The notes beneath the pieces are model-generated. The model searched no databases. It was not told where the DNA came from and saw only the letters and a program-made list of their open reading frames with translations. The position numbers and the translations under genes were made by a program. From assembly GCA_017416155.1 (NCBI GenBank), contig JAFQDE010000003.1, positions 1-58,376 on the forward strand: 58,376 nucleotides of DNA, written 5' to 3'. Every line of letters begins with the position of its first letter. Positions within the stretch are counted from its first letter, which is position 1. Of the stretch, positions 41,692 through 52,045 are shown one piece after another. The stretch comes from Tyzzerella sp. (GTDB lineage: Bacteria > Bacillota > Clostridia > Lachnospirales > Lachnospiraceae).

Positions 41692-43131
41692 ATGAGCAAT
41701 ACAACTTCTTTAAGCCTTGCAAGTAAGCGAATCATTTCTTTACTTGACGAGGGTAGCTTTGTTGAGATTGGTGGAGCAATCACAGCCAGAACAACAGATT
41801 TCAACATGCAACAAAAAGAGACTCCTGCAGATGGTGTTATTACCGGATACGGAGTGATTGATGGCAATTTAGTGTATGTTTATAGCCAGGATGCATCTGT
41901 ATTAAAGGGTGCAATCGGTGAAATGCATGCAAAGAAAATTGCAAACATTTATGACATGGCAATGAAGATGGGAGCACCGGTGATTGGTTTTGTTGATTGT
42001 GCAGGTCTCAGACTTCAGGAAGCAACCGATGCACTGAATGCATTTGGCAGTGTTTACTACAAACAGGCAATGGCATCTGGTGTAATTCCACAGATTACAG
42101 CTGTATTTGGAAAATGTGGTGGTGGTCTCGCAGTAGCATCTGCGATGACAGACTTTACATTTATGGAAGGAAAGAATGGTAAATTGTTCTTGAATTCACC
42201 AAATGCAATCGAAGGAAACGAGATTTCAAAATGCGACACTTCTTCTGCTGACTTCCAGAGCAGCAAGGCAGGTATCGTTGATGTAGTTGGTACAGAGGCT
42301 GAGATTATGGCAGAGATTCGTGCACTTGTCAGTATGTTACCTGCAAACAATGAGGATGATGCTTCTTATGATGAATGCATGGATGATTTGAATCGTGCTT
42401 GTGCAGGAATCGAGAATGCAGTAGAAGATACAGCAATTGTTGCAGCTATGATTTCTGATAACAACGTATTCTTTGAGACAAAGAGAGCATACGCAAAAGA
42501 TATGGTGACAGGTTTTGTTCGTCTGAACGGTATGACAGTCGGCGTAGTTGCAAATCGCTCAAAGGTGTACGATGCAGAGGGCAATGTTACAGATGACTTT
42601 GGCACAACACTCTCAGAAGCAGGATGCAAGAAAGCATCTGATTTTGTGGAATTCTGTGACGCATTTAATATTCCGATTGTTTCCTTTGTAAATGTAACGG
42701 GATTCAGAGCATGCAAATGTGCGGAAAAGAGATTGGCAAGAGAGACAGCAAAACTTACATATGCATTTGCAAATGCAACAGTTCCGAAGGTGAATGTTGT
42801 GATTGGTAAAGCATACGGAAGTGCTTACATAACAATGAACAGCAAAGCAATCGGTGCAGATATGGTATATGCATGGCCAAACTCTGAGATTGGTATGATG
42901 GATGCTAATCTTGCAGCTAAGATTATGTATGCTGATGAAGATGCTGCAACAATCAAAGAAAAAGCAGCAGAATATAAAGAATTGCAGTCAAGCCCAATGG
43001 CAGCTGCAAGACGCGGATATGTAGATACAATCATTGCTCCGGCAGATACAAGAAAATATCTCATCGGTGCATTTGAGATGTTGTTTACAAAGAGAGAAGA
43101 CAGACCGGCTAAGAAACACGGAACAATTTAG
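41692..43131 (+). CDS. Acyl-CoA carboxyltransferase (12S/MmdA-like)
   Basis: A 479-residue biotin-dependent carboxyltransferase of the crotonase-like fold, related to the 12S transcarboxylase subunit and to MmdA. The two halves repeat the fold; the first has VFGKCGGGLAVASAMTDFTFM and the second NVVIGKAYGSAYITM with VYAWPNSEIGMM. It would move carboxyl groups between an acyl-CoA and biotin; the CoA substrate (methylmalonyl-, malonyl- or another) is not decided. It is shorter than usual MmdA (about 510). It opens a five-gene operon that also contains an OadA-type subunit, which is unusual. Confidence 0.82.
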   Translation: MSNTTSLSLASKRIISLLDEGSFVEIGGAITARTTDFNMQQKETPADGVITGYGVIDGNLVYVYSQDASVLKGAIGEMHAKKIANIYDMAMKMGAPVIGFVDCAGLRLQEATDALNAFGSVYYKQAMASGVIPQITAVFGKCGGGLAVASAMTDFTFMEGKNGKLFLNSPNAIEGNEISKCDTSSADFQSSKAGIVDVVGTEAEIMAEIRALVSMLPANNEDDASYDECMDDLNRACAGIENAVEDTAIVAAMISDNNVFFETKRAYAKDMVTGFVRLNGMTVGVVANRSKVYDAEGNVTDDFGTTLSEAGCKKASDFVEFCDAFNIPIVSFVNVTGFRACKCAEKRLARETAKLTYAFANATVPKVNVVIGKAYGSAYITMNSKAIGADMVYAWPNSEIGMMDANLAAKIMYADEDAATIKEKAAEYKELQSSPMAAARRGYVDTIIAPADTRKYLIGAFEMLFTKREDRPAKKHGTI

Positions 43132-43144
43132 TGAGGTGAGACAA

Positions 43145-43936
43145 GTGAAGAAAAAGATTAGAGTTTTAGTGTGCGTGATGTTAGCGGCACTTTGTTTCAC
43201 CGGATGCTCTGCAAAGAAAAACGAAGCGGAATATGATGTGTCAAAGATGAAGGAGACAGCAGATGTTATCATATTAAGCTTTGCTGAAATGAAGGATGAG
43301 CAGTTCAAACAATACAAGGATTTGTCTGAATTCCAGCTCAATTATGTTATGATGAGTTCCGGACTTCAGATTGAGGCAGAGAATTTCCTCGCTATGGTTA
43401 AGTCATGGCAGGCAGGTGAAGATGAATGTGGCGCGTATGTTTCGCATGGCGATTATAAAGTAGATGTAAAAGGTGACGAAGTTGTTATTTCTACAGAAAC
43501 AGAGTATGAAGACAGAAAAGCAACTTTAAGTTTCACTTTTTCAGATGATTCCTATCTGGAATCAATGGATGTTTCTGCGCACTATACGATGAATGAGATT
43601 CTGACAAAAGCAGGTCTTAACACAGTATTAGGTATGGGAACAGTATTTGCAGTATTAATTTTCCTTGCATTTATCATTTCTCTTTTCAAATACATTCCTA
43701 ATCTTTTAGAGTTATTTAAAAAGAAAGAGGAAAATAATGCAAAACCGATTGCAGAGGTAGTACCGCAAACGGCTCCAAAGGTGCCAGTTGCTAAACCGGC
43801 TGCAACAGTTGATACGGTAAATGATTTGGAATTGATTGCAGTTATTACGGCAGCAATCGCAGCGCAGGAAGGTACTACGACAGATGGATTTGTAGTTCGT
43901 TCTATCAGAAGAAGACCATCAAACAATTGGAAATAA
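43145..43936 (+). CDS. OadG-like subunit with an N-terminal lipoprotein domain
   Basis: A 263-residue protein. It starts with a lipoprotein signal (MLAALCFTGC), then an external domain of about 120 residues, one transmembrane helix (TVFAVLIFLAFIISLF, ~170), a cytoplasmic KKEENNAKPIAEVVPQTA linker and the OadG-type C-terminal block LELIAVITAAIAAQEG with SIRRRPSNNWK. OadG normally is an ~80-residue protein that assembles the pump. The GTG at 43145 has GAGGTGAG just upstream; no better start exists. The fused external domain is not standard. It is the second gene of the operon. Confidence 0.8.
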   Translation: MKKKIRVLVCVMLAALCFTGCSAKKNEAEYDVSKMKETADVIILSFAEMKDEQFKQYKDLSEFQLNYVMMSSGLQIEAENFLAMVKSWQAGEDECGAYVSHGDYKVDVKGDEVVISTETEYEDRKATLSFTFSDDSYLESMDVSAHYTMNEILTKAGLNTVLGMGTVFAVLIFLAFIISLFKYIPNLLELFKKKEENNAKPIAEVVPQTAPKVPVAKPAATVDTVNDLELIAVITAAIAAQEGTTTDGFVVRSIRRRPSNNWK

Positions 43937-43961
43937 TATTGATTTTAGGAGGAATTGAATC

Positions 43962-44351
43962 ATGAAAAGTTATACAATTACAGTAAACGGAAATGTATAT
44001 GATGTAACAGTAGAAGAAAGAGTTGGGGGAGTAGCACCTGTAGCAGCACCTGTAGCACCAGTTGCAGCGACACCGGTAGCAGCTCCGGTTGCAGCACCTG
44101 CAGCAGCACCGGCTCCTGTAGCAGCAGGCAGTGCAGGAAGTATTGAAGTAAAAGCTGGCGCAGCAGGTAAAGTATTTAAGTTAGAAGCAAGTGTAGGACA
44201 GAGTGTGAAGAAAGGTGATGCCGTTATTATCATCGAAGCAATGAAGATGGAAATCCCTGTTGTTGCTCCGGAAGACGGAACAGTGGCAAGCATTAACGTT
44301 GCAGTAGGTGACGCAATTGATGCAGGAACGGTATTGGCAACATTAAACTAA
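43962..44351 (+). CDS. Biotin carrier protein (OadA-C/1.3S-like)
   Basis: A 129-residue protein carrying covalently bound biotin. The N-terminal MKSYTITVNGNVYDVTVEER is followed by an Ala/Pro/Val-rich flexible arm (~25-62) and a biotinyl domain with EAMKMEIPV, whose Lys is biotinylated. It resembles the 1.3S transcarboxylase subunit and the Na+ pump gamma-biotin protein. AGGAGG precedes the ATG. It ferries carboxyl groups between the two carboxyltransferases and the OadB pump encoded around it. Confidence 0.93.
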   Translation: MKSYTITVNGNVYDVTVEERVGGVAPVAAPVAPVAATPVAAPVAAPAAAPAPVAAGSAGSIEVKAGAAGKVFKLEASVGQSVKKGDAVIIIEAMKMEIPVVAPEDGTVASINVAVGDAIDAGTVLATLN

Positions 44352-44368
44352 TACCCGGAGGTTAAGAC

Positions 44369-45520
44369 ATGGAATATATAACAACAACATTGGGAAATCT
44401 CATTCAGCAGACCGCATTTTTGAACCTCACATGGGGAAATATTGTTATGATCGGTGTTGCATGTTTTTTCCTGTATTTAGCAATTAGACATGGTTTTGAG
44501 CCATTGTTGCTTGTTCCAATTGCATTTGGTATGCTCCTTGTTAATATCTTTCCTGATATCATGATTAGTATGGAGGATGCGGAAAATGGCGTAGGTGGAC
44601 TTTTACACTATTTCTATCTGTTAGATGAATGGGCAATCCTGCCGTCACTCATTTTCTTAGGAGTAGGTGCAATGACAGACTTTGGTCCACTCATAGCCAA
44701 TCCAAAGAGCTTCCTTTTAGGAGCAGCAGCGCAGTTTGGTATCTTTGCAGCATACCTTGGTGCGATGGCAATGGGATTCTCGGACAAAGCTGCAGCGGCT
44801 ATTTCAATCATTGGTGGAGCAGATGGCCCGACATCGATCTTCCTTGCGGGTAAGTTAGAGCAGACAGCAATCATGGGACCTATCGCGGTTGCGGCATATT
44901 CATATATGTCACTTGTACCGATTATCCAACCGCCGATTATGAAGTTATTGACAACAGAAGAAGAACGTAAGATTAAGATGGAGCAGCTCCGTCCGGTATC
45001 TAAGTTAGAGAAGATCTTATTCCCGATTATCATCACAATCGTGGTTTCTTTGATTCTTCCTACAACAGCACCACTTGTTGGTATGCTGATGTTAGGTAAC
45101 TTGTTTAGAGAATCAGGTGTGGTTAGACAGTTGACAGAAACAGCGTCAAATGCACTTATGTACATAGTAGTTATCCTTCTTGGTACATCTGTTGGTGCGA
45201 CAACAAGTGCAGAGGCTTTCCTGAATTGGGATACATTAAAAATCGTGGCACTTGGATTGATTGCATTCTGCTTTGGTACAGCGGCAGGTGTTATCTTTGG
45301 TAAGATTATGTGCAAGGCAACCGGTGGCAAAGTAAATCCATTGATTGGTTCTGCGGGCGTGTCTGCGGTACCTATGGCAGCCCGTGTATCGCAGAAGGTT
45401 GGCGCAGAGGCTGATCCTACGAACTTCTTACTTATGCATGCAATGGGACCAAACGTTGCAGGTGTTATCGGTACAGCAGTAGCAGCCGGTACATTTATGG
45501 CAATTTTTGGCGTAAAATAA
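44369..45520 (+). CDS. oadB: Na+-translocating decarboxylase beta subunit
   Basis: A 383-residue membrane protein with about nine helices that decarboxylates carboxybiotin and exports 1-2 Na+. It has the functional Asp motif SIIGGADGPTSIFLAGKL, the NPLIGSAGVSAVPMAARVSQ block and a C-terminal NFLLMHAMGPNVAGVIG. All match OadB/MmdB/GcdB. This subunit makes the cluster an energy-conserving pump. It lies 17 nt after the biotin carrier gene. Confidence 0.95.
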   Translation: MEYITTTLGNLIQQTAFLNLTWGNIVMIGVACFFLYLAIRHGFEPLLLVPIAFGMLLVNIFPDIMISMEDAENGVGGLLHYFYLLDEWAILPSLIFLGVGAMTDFGPLIANPKSFLLGAAAQFGIFAAYLGAMAMGFSDKAAAAISIIGGADGPTSIFLAGKLEQTAIMGPIAVAAYSYMSLVPIIQPPIMKLLTTEEERKIKMEQLRPVSKLEKILFPIIITIVVSLILPTTAPLVGMLMLGNLFRESGVVRQLTETASNALMYIVVILLGTSVGATTSAEAFLNWDTLKIVALGLIAFCFGTAAGVIFGKIMCKATGGKVNPLIGSAGVSAVPMAARVSQKVGAEADPTNFLLMHAMGPNVAGVIGTAVAAGTFMAIFGVK

Positions 45521-45538
45521 AATATGGAGGACAATAGA

Positions 45539-46951
45539 ATGGAAATCACAAAAAAACCGATTAAAATCACAGAAACAATTTTGCGTGATGCTCATCAGTC
45601 TCTGATCGCTACTAGAATGACAACAGAACAGATGCTTCCAATCGTTGAGAAGATGGACAAAGTTGGTTATCATTCCGTAGAGTGCTGGGGCGGTGCAACA
45701 TTTGACGCATCACTTCGTTTCTTAAAAGAAGATCCATGGGAAAGACTTCGTAAATTCCGTGATGGATTCAAAAACACAAAATTACAGATGTTATTCCGCG
45801 GACAGAATATCTTGGGATATCGTCCATACGCAGATGACGTGGTAGAATATTTCGTTCAGAAATCAGTTGCAAACGGAATGGATATCATTCGTATCTTCGA
45901 CTGTTTGAACGATATGCGTAACCTTCAGACAGCTGTAAAGGCTGCTGTAAAAGAAGGCGCAGATGCGCAGGTAGCTCTTTCATACACATTAGGTGATGCT
46001 TACACAATGGAATATTGGATGGACATTGCTAAAAGAATTGAAGAGATGGGTGCAACATCTATCTGTATCAAGGATATGGCTGGTCTTTTAGTACCATACA
46101 AAGCGACAGAATTGGTAAGTGCGTTAAAAGAAGCAACAGATCTTCCGATTCAGCTTCATACACACTATACATCAGGTGTTGCTTCTATGACATATTTGAA
46201 AGCAGTAGAAGCGGGTGTAGATGTTATTGATACAGCGATGTCACCTTTTGCACTTGGTACATCACAACCGGCTACAGAAGTTATGGTTGAGACATTTAAG
46301 GATACACCATACGATACAGGATTAGATCAAAACTTATTGGCAGAGATCGCTGACTACTTCAGACCACTTCGCGACGAAGCATTGGAGAGCGGACTTCTCA
46401 ATCCAAAGAACATGGGTGTAAACATCAAGACGCTTCTTTACCAAGTACCTGGTGGTATGTTATCAAACCTTACATCACAGCTCAAAGAGCAGGGGGCAGA
46501 AGATAAATACTATGAAGTATTAGAAGAAGTTCCAAGAGTTCGTAAAGACCTCGGTGAACCACCACTTGTAACACCTTCTTCACAGATCGTTGGTACACAG
46601 GCTGTATTTAACGTACTTATGGGAGAACGTTACAAAATGGCTACAAAAGAGACAAAGGATATCTTAAGTGGTAAATACGGCGCAACTGTAAAACCATTTG
46701 ATCCGGAAGTTCAGAAAAAGTGTATAGGCGAAGATGCAGAGGTTATTACATGCCGTCCGGCAGACCTTATCCCAGACGAACTCGATACACTGCGTGATGA
46801 AATGGCTCAGTGGTCACAGCAGGAAGAAGACGTTCTTACATATGCATTGTTCCCACAAGTTGCAACAGACTTCTTTAAATACAGAGAAGCACAGCAGACA
46901 AGAGTGGACCAGACGGTGGCAGATACAGAGAACGGAAGTTATCCAGTGTAA
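45539..46951 (+). CDS. Oxaloacetate decarboxylase alpha / 5S carboxyltransferase
   Basis: A 470-residue TIM-barrel carboxyltransferase that transfers a carboxyl group between oxaloacetate/pyruvate and biotin. It has LRDAHQSLIATRM, GGATFDASLRFL, FRGQNILGYRPYADD, SICIKDMAGLL (with the reactive Lys) and the metal-binding HTHYTSG. Unlike full OadA (~590), it has no biotinyl domain; the separate carrier supplies it, as with transcarboxylase 5S. I chose ATG 45539, which has GGAGG 8 nt upstream. It closes the operon, before a strong terminator. Confidence 0.93.
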   Translation: MEITKKPIKITETILRDAHQSLIATRMTTEQMLPIVEKMDKVGYHSVECWGGATFDASLRFLKEDPWERLRKFRDGFKNTKLQMLFRGQNILGYRPYADDVVEYFVQKSVANGMDIIRIFDCLNDMRNLQTAVKAAVKEGADAQVALSYTLGDAYTMEYWMDIAKRIEEMGATSICIKDMAGLLVPYKATELVSALKEATDLPIQLHTHYTSGVASMTYLKAVEAGVDVIDTAMSPFALGTSQPATEVMVETFKDTPYDTGLDQNLLAEIADYFRPLRDEALESGLLNPKNMGVNIKTLLYQVPGGMLSNLTSQLKEQGAEDKYYEVLEEVPRVRKDLGEPPLVTPSSQIVGTQAVFNVLMGERYKMATKETKDILSGKYGATVKPFDPEVQKKCIGEDAEVITCRPADLIPDELDTLRDEMAQWSQQEEDVLTYALFPQVATDFFKYREAQQTRVDQTVADTENGSYPV

Positions 46952-46962
46952 AATGATAAATT

Positions 46963-47010
46963 AAAAAGGCAGAACAACTGTTTGTAAATAATAGTTGTTC
47001 TGCCTTTTTA
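46963..47010 (+). terminator. Terminator of the decarboxylase operon
   Basis: AAAAAGGCAGAACAACT (46963-46979) pairs with AGTTGTTCTGCCTTTTT (46993-47009), a 17-bp perfect stem and a T-run. Confidence 0.9.
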
Positions 47011-47014
47011 TATA

Positions 47015-47043
47015 ATGACAAGGGCATGTATAGATGGTATAAT
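47015..47043 (+). promoter_or_regulatory. glpK promoter
   Basis: ATGACA (47015-47020), a 17-nt spacer and TATAAT (47038-47043) lie about 36 nt upstream of the glycerol kinase start. Confidence 0.5.
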
Positions 47044-47066
47044 GAGTGCAATAAACTAAGCTATAA

Positions 47067-48575
<1,509 letters not shown>

Positions 48576-48638
48576 GACTTGATGTTTTTGCTTAAATATC
48601 GCATAATAGAACATGATGAAATCAGCAGGAGGCAGAAC

Positions 48639-49271
48639 GTGAAAAAAGCTAGAATTTTGGATGATATTATGAATTCCGATATCGCAAAAATTGAAGAGAC
48701 GTTAAAAAACATTGACAGAGAAGCATTCAACAATGCAGTTGAGACAATTTTAAAAGCAAAAAAGATATATATTATCGGAATAAGAAGTTGTGCACCGCTA
48801 GCAGAATTCCTGCATTTTTATATGAATCTAATTTGTGACAATGTCGTGCTTGTTACAACGAATACACCGAGTGAAGTATTTGAACAGATGATACATGTCA
48901 ATGAGAAGGATGTAGTGATAGGAATCAGTTTTCCAAGGTATTCCATGAGCACGTTAAAAGCACTTGAATTTGCAAGCAATCAGATGGCAAAGGTTATTAC
49001 ATTGACTAACAGTGCGCATTCACCGATTAACTTGTATTCATCATGCAACCTGATTGCAAAGAGTGAGATGGTATCCGTTGTCGATTCACTGGTTGCACCT
49101 CTCAGTGTTATCAATGCACTTGTAAGTGCACTGTATTTGAAAAAGAATGATGAGGTTTTAAAAAGGTTGGAAATGCTAGATAAGGTATGGGATGATTATC
49201 AGGTATACGGGAGCGATGAACTGAATCAAATTGAAGAATCAGTTGTGATAAAAGAAAATGAGGAAATATAG
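48639..49271 (+). CDS. SIS-domain protein, RpiR-like without a DNA-binding domain
   Basis: A 210-residue protein matching the C-terminal half of MurR/RpiR regulators: a linker (IEETLKNIDREAFNNAVETI) and a SIS sugar-phosphate domain (KKIYIIGIRSCAPLAEFLHF, DVVIGISFPRYSMSTL, VITLTNSAHSPI). The ~75-residue N-terminal HTH is missing; glpK ends 63 nt upstream, so there is no room for it. GTG 48639 has a perfect AGGAGG 6 nt upstream, so the short form is translated on its own. It may be a sensor or partner protein, or a remnant of a regulator. It abuts the flavoprotein gene. Confidence 0.78.
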   Translation: MKKARILDDIMNSDIAKIEETLKNIDREAFNNAVETILKAKKIYIIGIRSCAPLAEFLHFYMNLICDNVVLVTTNTPSEVFEQMIHVNEKDVVIGISFPRYSMSTLKALEFASNQMAKVITLTNSAHSPINLYSSCNLIAKSEMVSVVDSLVAPLSVINALVSALYLKKNDEVLKRLEMLDKVWDDYQVYGSDELNQIEESVVIKENEEI

Positions 49272-50498
49272 ATGAGCAAAGTAATTGTAGTTGGAGGCGG
49301 TGCGGCTGGAATGTTTGCTGCAGTTTTCGCTGCATACAACGGAAATGAAGTGCATATTTTTGAAAAGAATGAAAAACTAGGCAAGAAACTTTACATCACG
49401 GGAAAAGGGCGGTGTAACATTACAAACACATGCGATATGGACACACTTTTTGCTTCGGTGGTGACGAATTCCAAATTTTTATATAGCAGTTTTTATGGAT
49501 ATACCAATCACGATGTTGTGGACTTTTTTGAACGAATTGGAGTTCCAACAAAAACAGAACGTGGAAGTCGTGTATTTCCGGTCTCAGATCATTCTTCTGA
49601 TGTTATTGCGGGCCTTACCCGCGAGTTAAATCAGTTGGGTGTAGAGATTCATCTTCATACTGGTGTGAAGAAAATTGTAGGAAGAGAACGGTTTGAATAT
49701 ATCGAGTTGCAAGATGGAAGGAAAGAAAAGGGTGATGTTTGTATTGTCGCAACCGGAGGATTGTCATACCATACTACAGGTTCCACCGGAGATGGTTATC
49801 GTTTTGCAAAGGAACTGGGCCATCAAGTGACAGAATTATATCCGGCGTTAGTTCCACTCGTGGTTAAGGAGTGGTATGCAAAGGAACTGCAGGGATTATC
49901 ACTTCGTAACGTACAAGCAATGATTTTCGATGATAAGAAGAAATTGTATGATGATTTTGGGGAAATGCTATTTACCCATTATGGCGTCAGCGGGCCGATG
50001 ATGCTCAGCGCAAGCAGTTACATCGGCAAGATTGTAAAGGGAAAAGAACTTCGTCTGGTTATCGATTTAAAGCCTGCACTGACTGCGGAACAATTGGATC
50101 AGCGAGTGCTTCGTGATTTTGAGGAGAGCATGAATAAACAGTTTAAAAATGCGATTGGTAAATTGTTCCCAGCAAAACTTGTTCCGATTATGTTAGAATT
50201 AAGTGGAATTGATCCTGACAAAAAAGTAAATTTGATTTCTAAAGAAGAAAGACAACAGTTTGTACGTCGGATAAAGAATTTTGAGATGACAATTACAGGA
50301 CTTAGGGATTATAATGAGGCAATTATTACAAAGGGTGGAGTGAATGTAAAAGAAATTAATCCTACAACCATGGAGTCAAAATTGGTACGAGGATTATATT
50401 TTGTAGGAGAAGTTTTAGATTTGGATGCTCTTACCGGAGGTTTCAACTTACAGATTGCCTGGTCAACAGCCTACGCGGCAGGTAATAGTATATATTAA
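49272..50498 (+). CDS. NAD(P)/FAD-dependent oxidoreductase (HI0933/BaiN-like)
   Basis: A 408-residue flavoprotein. The N-terminal VVGGGAAGMFAAVFAA is the FAD Rossmann motif, followed by GKKLYITGKGRCNITNTC, typical of the HI0933/YhiN group, and a C-terminal GGVNVKEINPTTMESK and DLDALTGGFNLQIAWSTAYAAG. BaiN, a relative, acts on bile acids in some Lachnospiraceae, but this group is broad and no substrate should be assigned. It begins directly after the SIS stop, in front of cmk, ispH and the S1 gene. Confidence 0.88.
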   Translation: MSKVIVVGGGAAGMFAAVFAAYNGNEVHIFEKNEKLGKKLYITGKGRCNITNTCDMDTLFASVVTNSKFLYSSFYGYTNHDVVDFFERIGVPTKTERGSRVFPVSDHSSDVIAGLTRELNQLGVEIHLHTGVKKIVGRERFEYIELQDGRKEKGDVCIVATGGLSYHTTGSTGDGYRFAKELGHQVTELYPALVPLVVKEWYAKELQGLSLRNVQAMIFDDKKKLYDDFGEMLFTHYGVSGPMMLSASSYIGKIVKGKELRLVIDLKPALTAEQLDQRVLRDFEESMNKQFKNAIGKLFPAKLVPIMLELSGIDPDKKVNLISKEERQQFVRRIKNFEMTITGLRDYNEAIITKGGVNVKEINPTTMESKLVRGLYFVGEVLDLDALTGGFNLQIAWSTAYAAGNSIY

Positions 50499-50520
50499 AG
50501 GAATAGTGGAGGATGAAAAG

Positions 50521-51177
50521 ATGGGATACAATGTGGCGATTGACGGACCTGCAGGTGCAGGAAAGAGTACCATTGCAAAACGAGTGGCGAAAGAGATGGG
50601 ATATGTATATGTGGATACTGGAGCGATGTATCGTGCATTAGCAATCTATTTCTTGAAGAAGGGATTAAAACCGGAAGAAACAGAAAAGATTGTAGAGGCT
50701 TGTAAGGAAGCAGAAGTTACCATAGGCTATGAAGAAGGTATGCAACAGGTTTATTTGAATGGCGAGAATGTTACCAGAATGTTACGTGAAGAAGCAGTTG
50801 GGAATATGGCATCGGTCAGTTCTGCAATTAAGGAAGTTCGCGCGCAGCTCTTGGAACTTCAGAGAGAACTGGCGAGAACCAAGGATGTTGTTATGGATGG
50901 TCGTGATATTGGGACAAACATTCTTCCGAATGCAGATGTTAAAGTTTATTTAACAGCAAGTGTAGAGACCAGGGCAAAGAGAAGATATTTGGAATTACAG
51001 GAAAAAGGTGTAGAATGTAATTTGGAAGAGATTGCACACGATATAGAAGAAAGAGACCACAGGGATATGAATCGCGAGATTGCACCATTAAAGCAAGCGG
51101 AGGATGCAGTCTATGTGGACAGTTCTGACATGACAATCGATGAAGTGACAGAAGCAATTAAAGCATTATGCAAATAG
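50521..51177 (+). CDS. cmk: Cytidylate kinase
   Basis: A 218-residue kinase making CDP and dCDP from CMP and dCMP. The P-loop is GPAGAGKSTIAKRVA, followed by YVDTGAMYRALA, VVMDGRDIGTNILPNADVKVYL and HRDMNREIAPLKQAEDAVYVDSS, split here at natural breaks, all typical. I chose ATG 50521, with GGAGGATG upstream; the frame is open into the flavoprotein gene. It stands in its usual position before ispH and S1. Confidence 0.95.
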   Translation: MGYNVAIDGPAGAGKSTIAKRVAKEMGYVYVDTGAMYRALAIYFLKKGLKPEETEKIVEACKEAEVTIGYEEGMQQVYLNGENVTRMLREEAVGNMASVSSAIKEVRAQLLELQRELARTKDVVMDGRDIGTNILPNADVKVYLTASVETRAKRRYLELQEKGVECNLEEIAHDIEERDHRDMNREIAPLKQAEDAVYVDSSDMTIDEVTEAIKALCK

Positions 51178-51190
51178 AAAAGGAAATAGT

Positions 51191-52045
51191 ATGGAAGTAA
51201 GATTGGCGAAGACAGCGGGATTTTGTTTTGGAGTGAAGCGAGCTGTAGATACAGTGTATGAACAGGTAAAAAAGTGTCACGATAAAAAGATTTACACATA
51301 TGGTCCGATTATACACAATGAGGAAGTTGTGAAAGATTTAAAGGGCAAAGGTGTAGAGGTTATTGATAATGAAGAAGAGCTCAGAAATCTTACGTCAGGG
51401 GTAGTTATTATCCGTTCTCACGGTGTTGCAAAACATATTCACGATGTGTTGGAGGAACGTGGGCTGCAATGTGTAGATGCTACCTGTCCATTTGTAAAAA
51501 AAATACATCGAATCGTCGAAGAAGAAAGTCAAAACGGAAAGCATATAATCATTATTGGTGATGAAAAACATCCGGAAGTACAGGGAATCAAAGGTTGGTC
51601 AGAAACAGAAGTCACAATTATAAAAACAGAGGAAGAAGCAGAAAAATTTGAAGCACCCACAGGAGCAGAGGTCTGTATCGTTTCACAAACGACATTTAAT
51701 TACAATAAATTCAAATATTTAGTTGAAATTATTTCAAAAAAAAGTTATAATATACTTGTTTTAAATACAATTTGTAATGCGACGAAAGAACGCCAAACAG
51801 AGGCAGAAAGTATTGCAAAAGAGGTTGAGACTATGATTGTGATTGGTGACAAGCATAGTTCCAATACTCAAAAGTTATTTGAAATATGCCAAAGTGCATG
51901 TAAAGATACGTACTATATACAGACACTTGACGATTTGGATATGAATCAATTAAAGTCAGTAAAAACGGTAGGTATTACAGCAGGGGCGTCAACGCCCAAC
52001 AATATAATTGAGGAGGTTCAAAATAATGTCAGAATTAACTTTTGA
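51191..52045 (+). CDS. ispH: 4-hydroxy-3-methylbut-2-enyl diphosphate reductase
   Basis: A 284-residue Fe-S enzyme, the last step of the MEP pathway, making IPP and DMAPP. The cluster cysteines lie in AGFCFGVKRA, DATCPFVKKIH and NTICNATKERQ, and the substrate residues in IRSHGV and GDEKHPEVQGI. dxs (4341) starts the same pathway. It overlaps the S1 gene by 20 nt; in some Clostridia these two are fused into one protein, here they are separate. Confidence 0.96.
   Translation: MEVRLAKTAGFCFGVKRAVDTVYEQVKKCHDKKIYTYGPIIHNEEVVKDLKGKGVEVIDNEEELRNLTSGVVIIRSHGVAKHIHDVLEERGLQCVDATCPFVKKIHRIVEEESQNGKHIIIIGDEKHPEVQGIKGWSETEVTIIKTEEEAEKFEAPTGAEVCIVSQTTFNYNKFKYLVEIISKKSYNILVLNTICNATKERQTEAESIAKEVETMIVIGDKHSSNTQKLFEICQSACKDTYYIQTLDDLDMNQLKSVKTVGITAGASTPNNIIEEVQNNVRINF

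Noticed and set aside
41401-41700. A gene in the gap between ald and the carboxyltransferase
   Set aside because: The gap contains only a terminator and a promoter.
43034-43144. A longer N-terminus for the OadG-like gene starting at 43034
   Set aside because: The added part overlaps the carboxyltransferase gene by 98 nt and would place the lipoprotein signal in the middle. GTG 43145 with GAGGTGAG fits better.
43970-44293. A long minus-strand reading frame rich in Ala and Thr
   Set aside because: It is the mirror of the Ala/Pro-rich arm of the biotin carrier gene.
44614-45570. A 318-residue minus-strand reading frame opposite oadB
   Set aside because: It is the antisense of a clear oadB gene and shows no known motifs.
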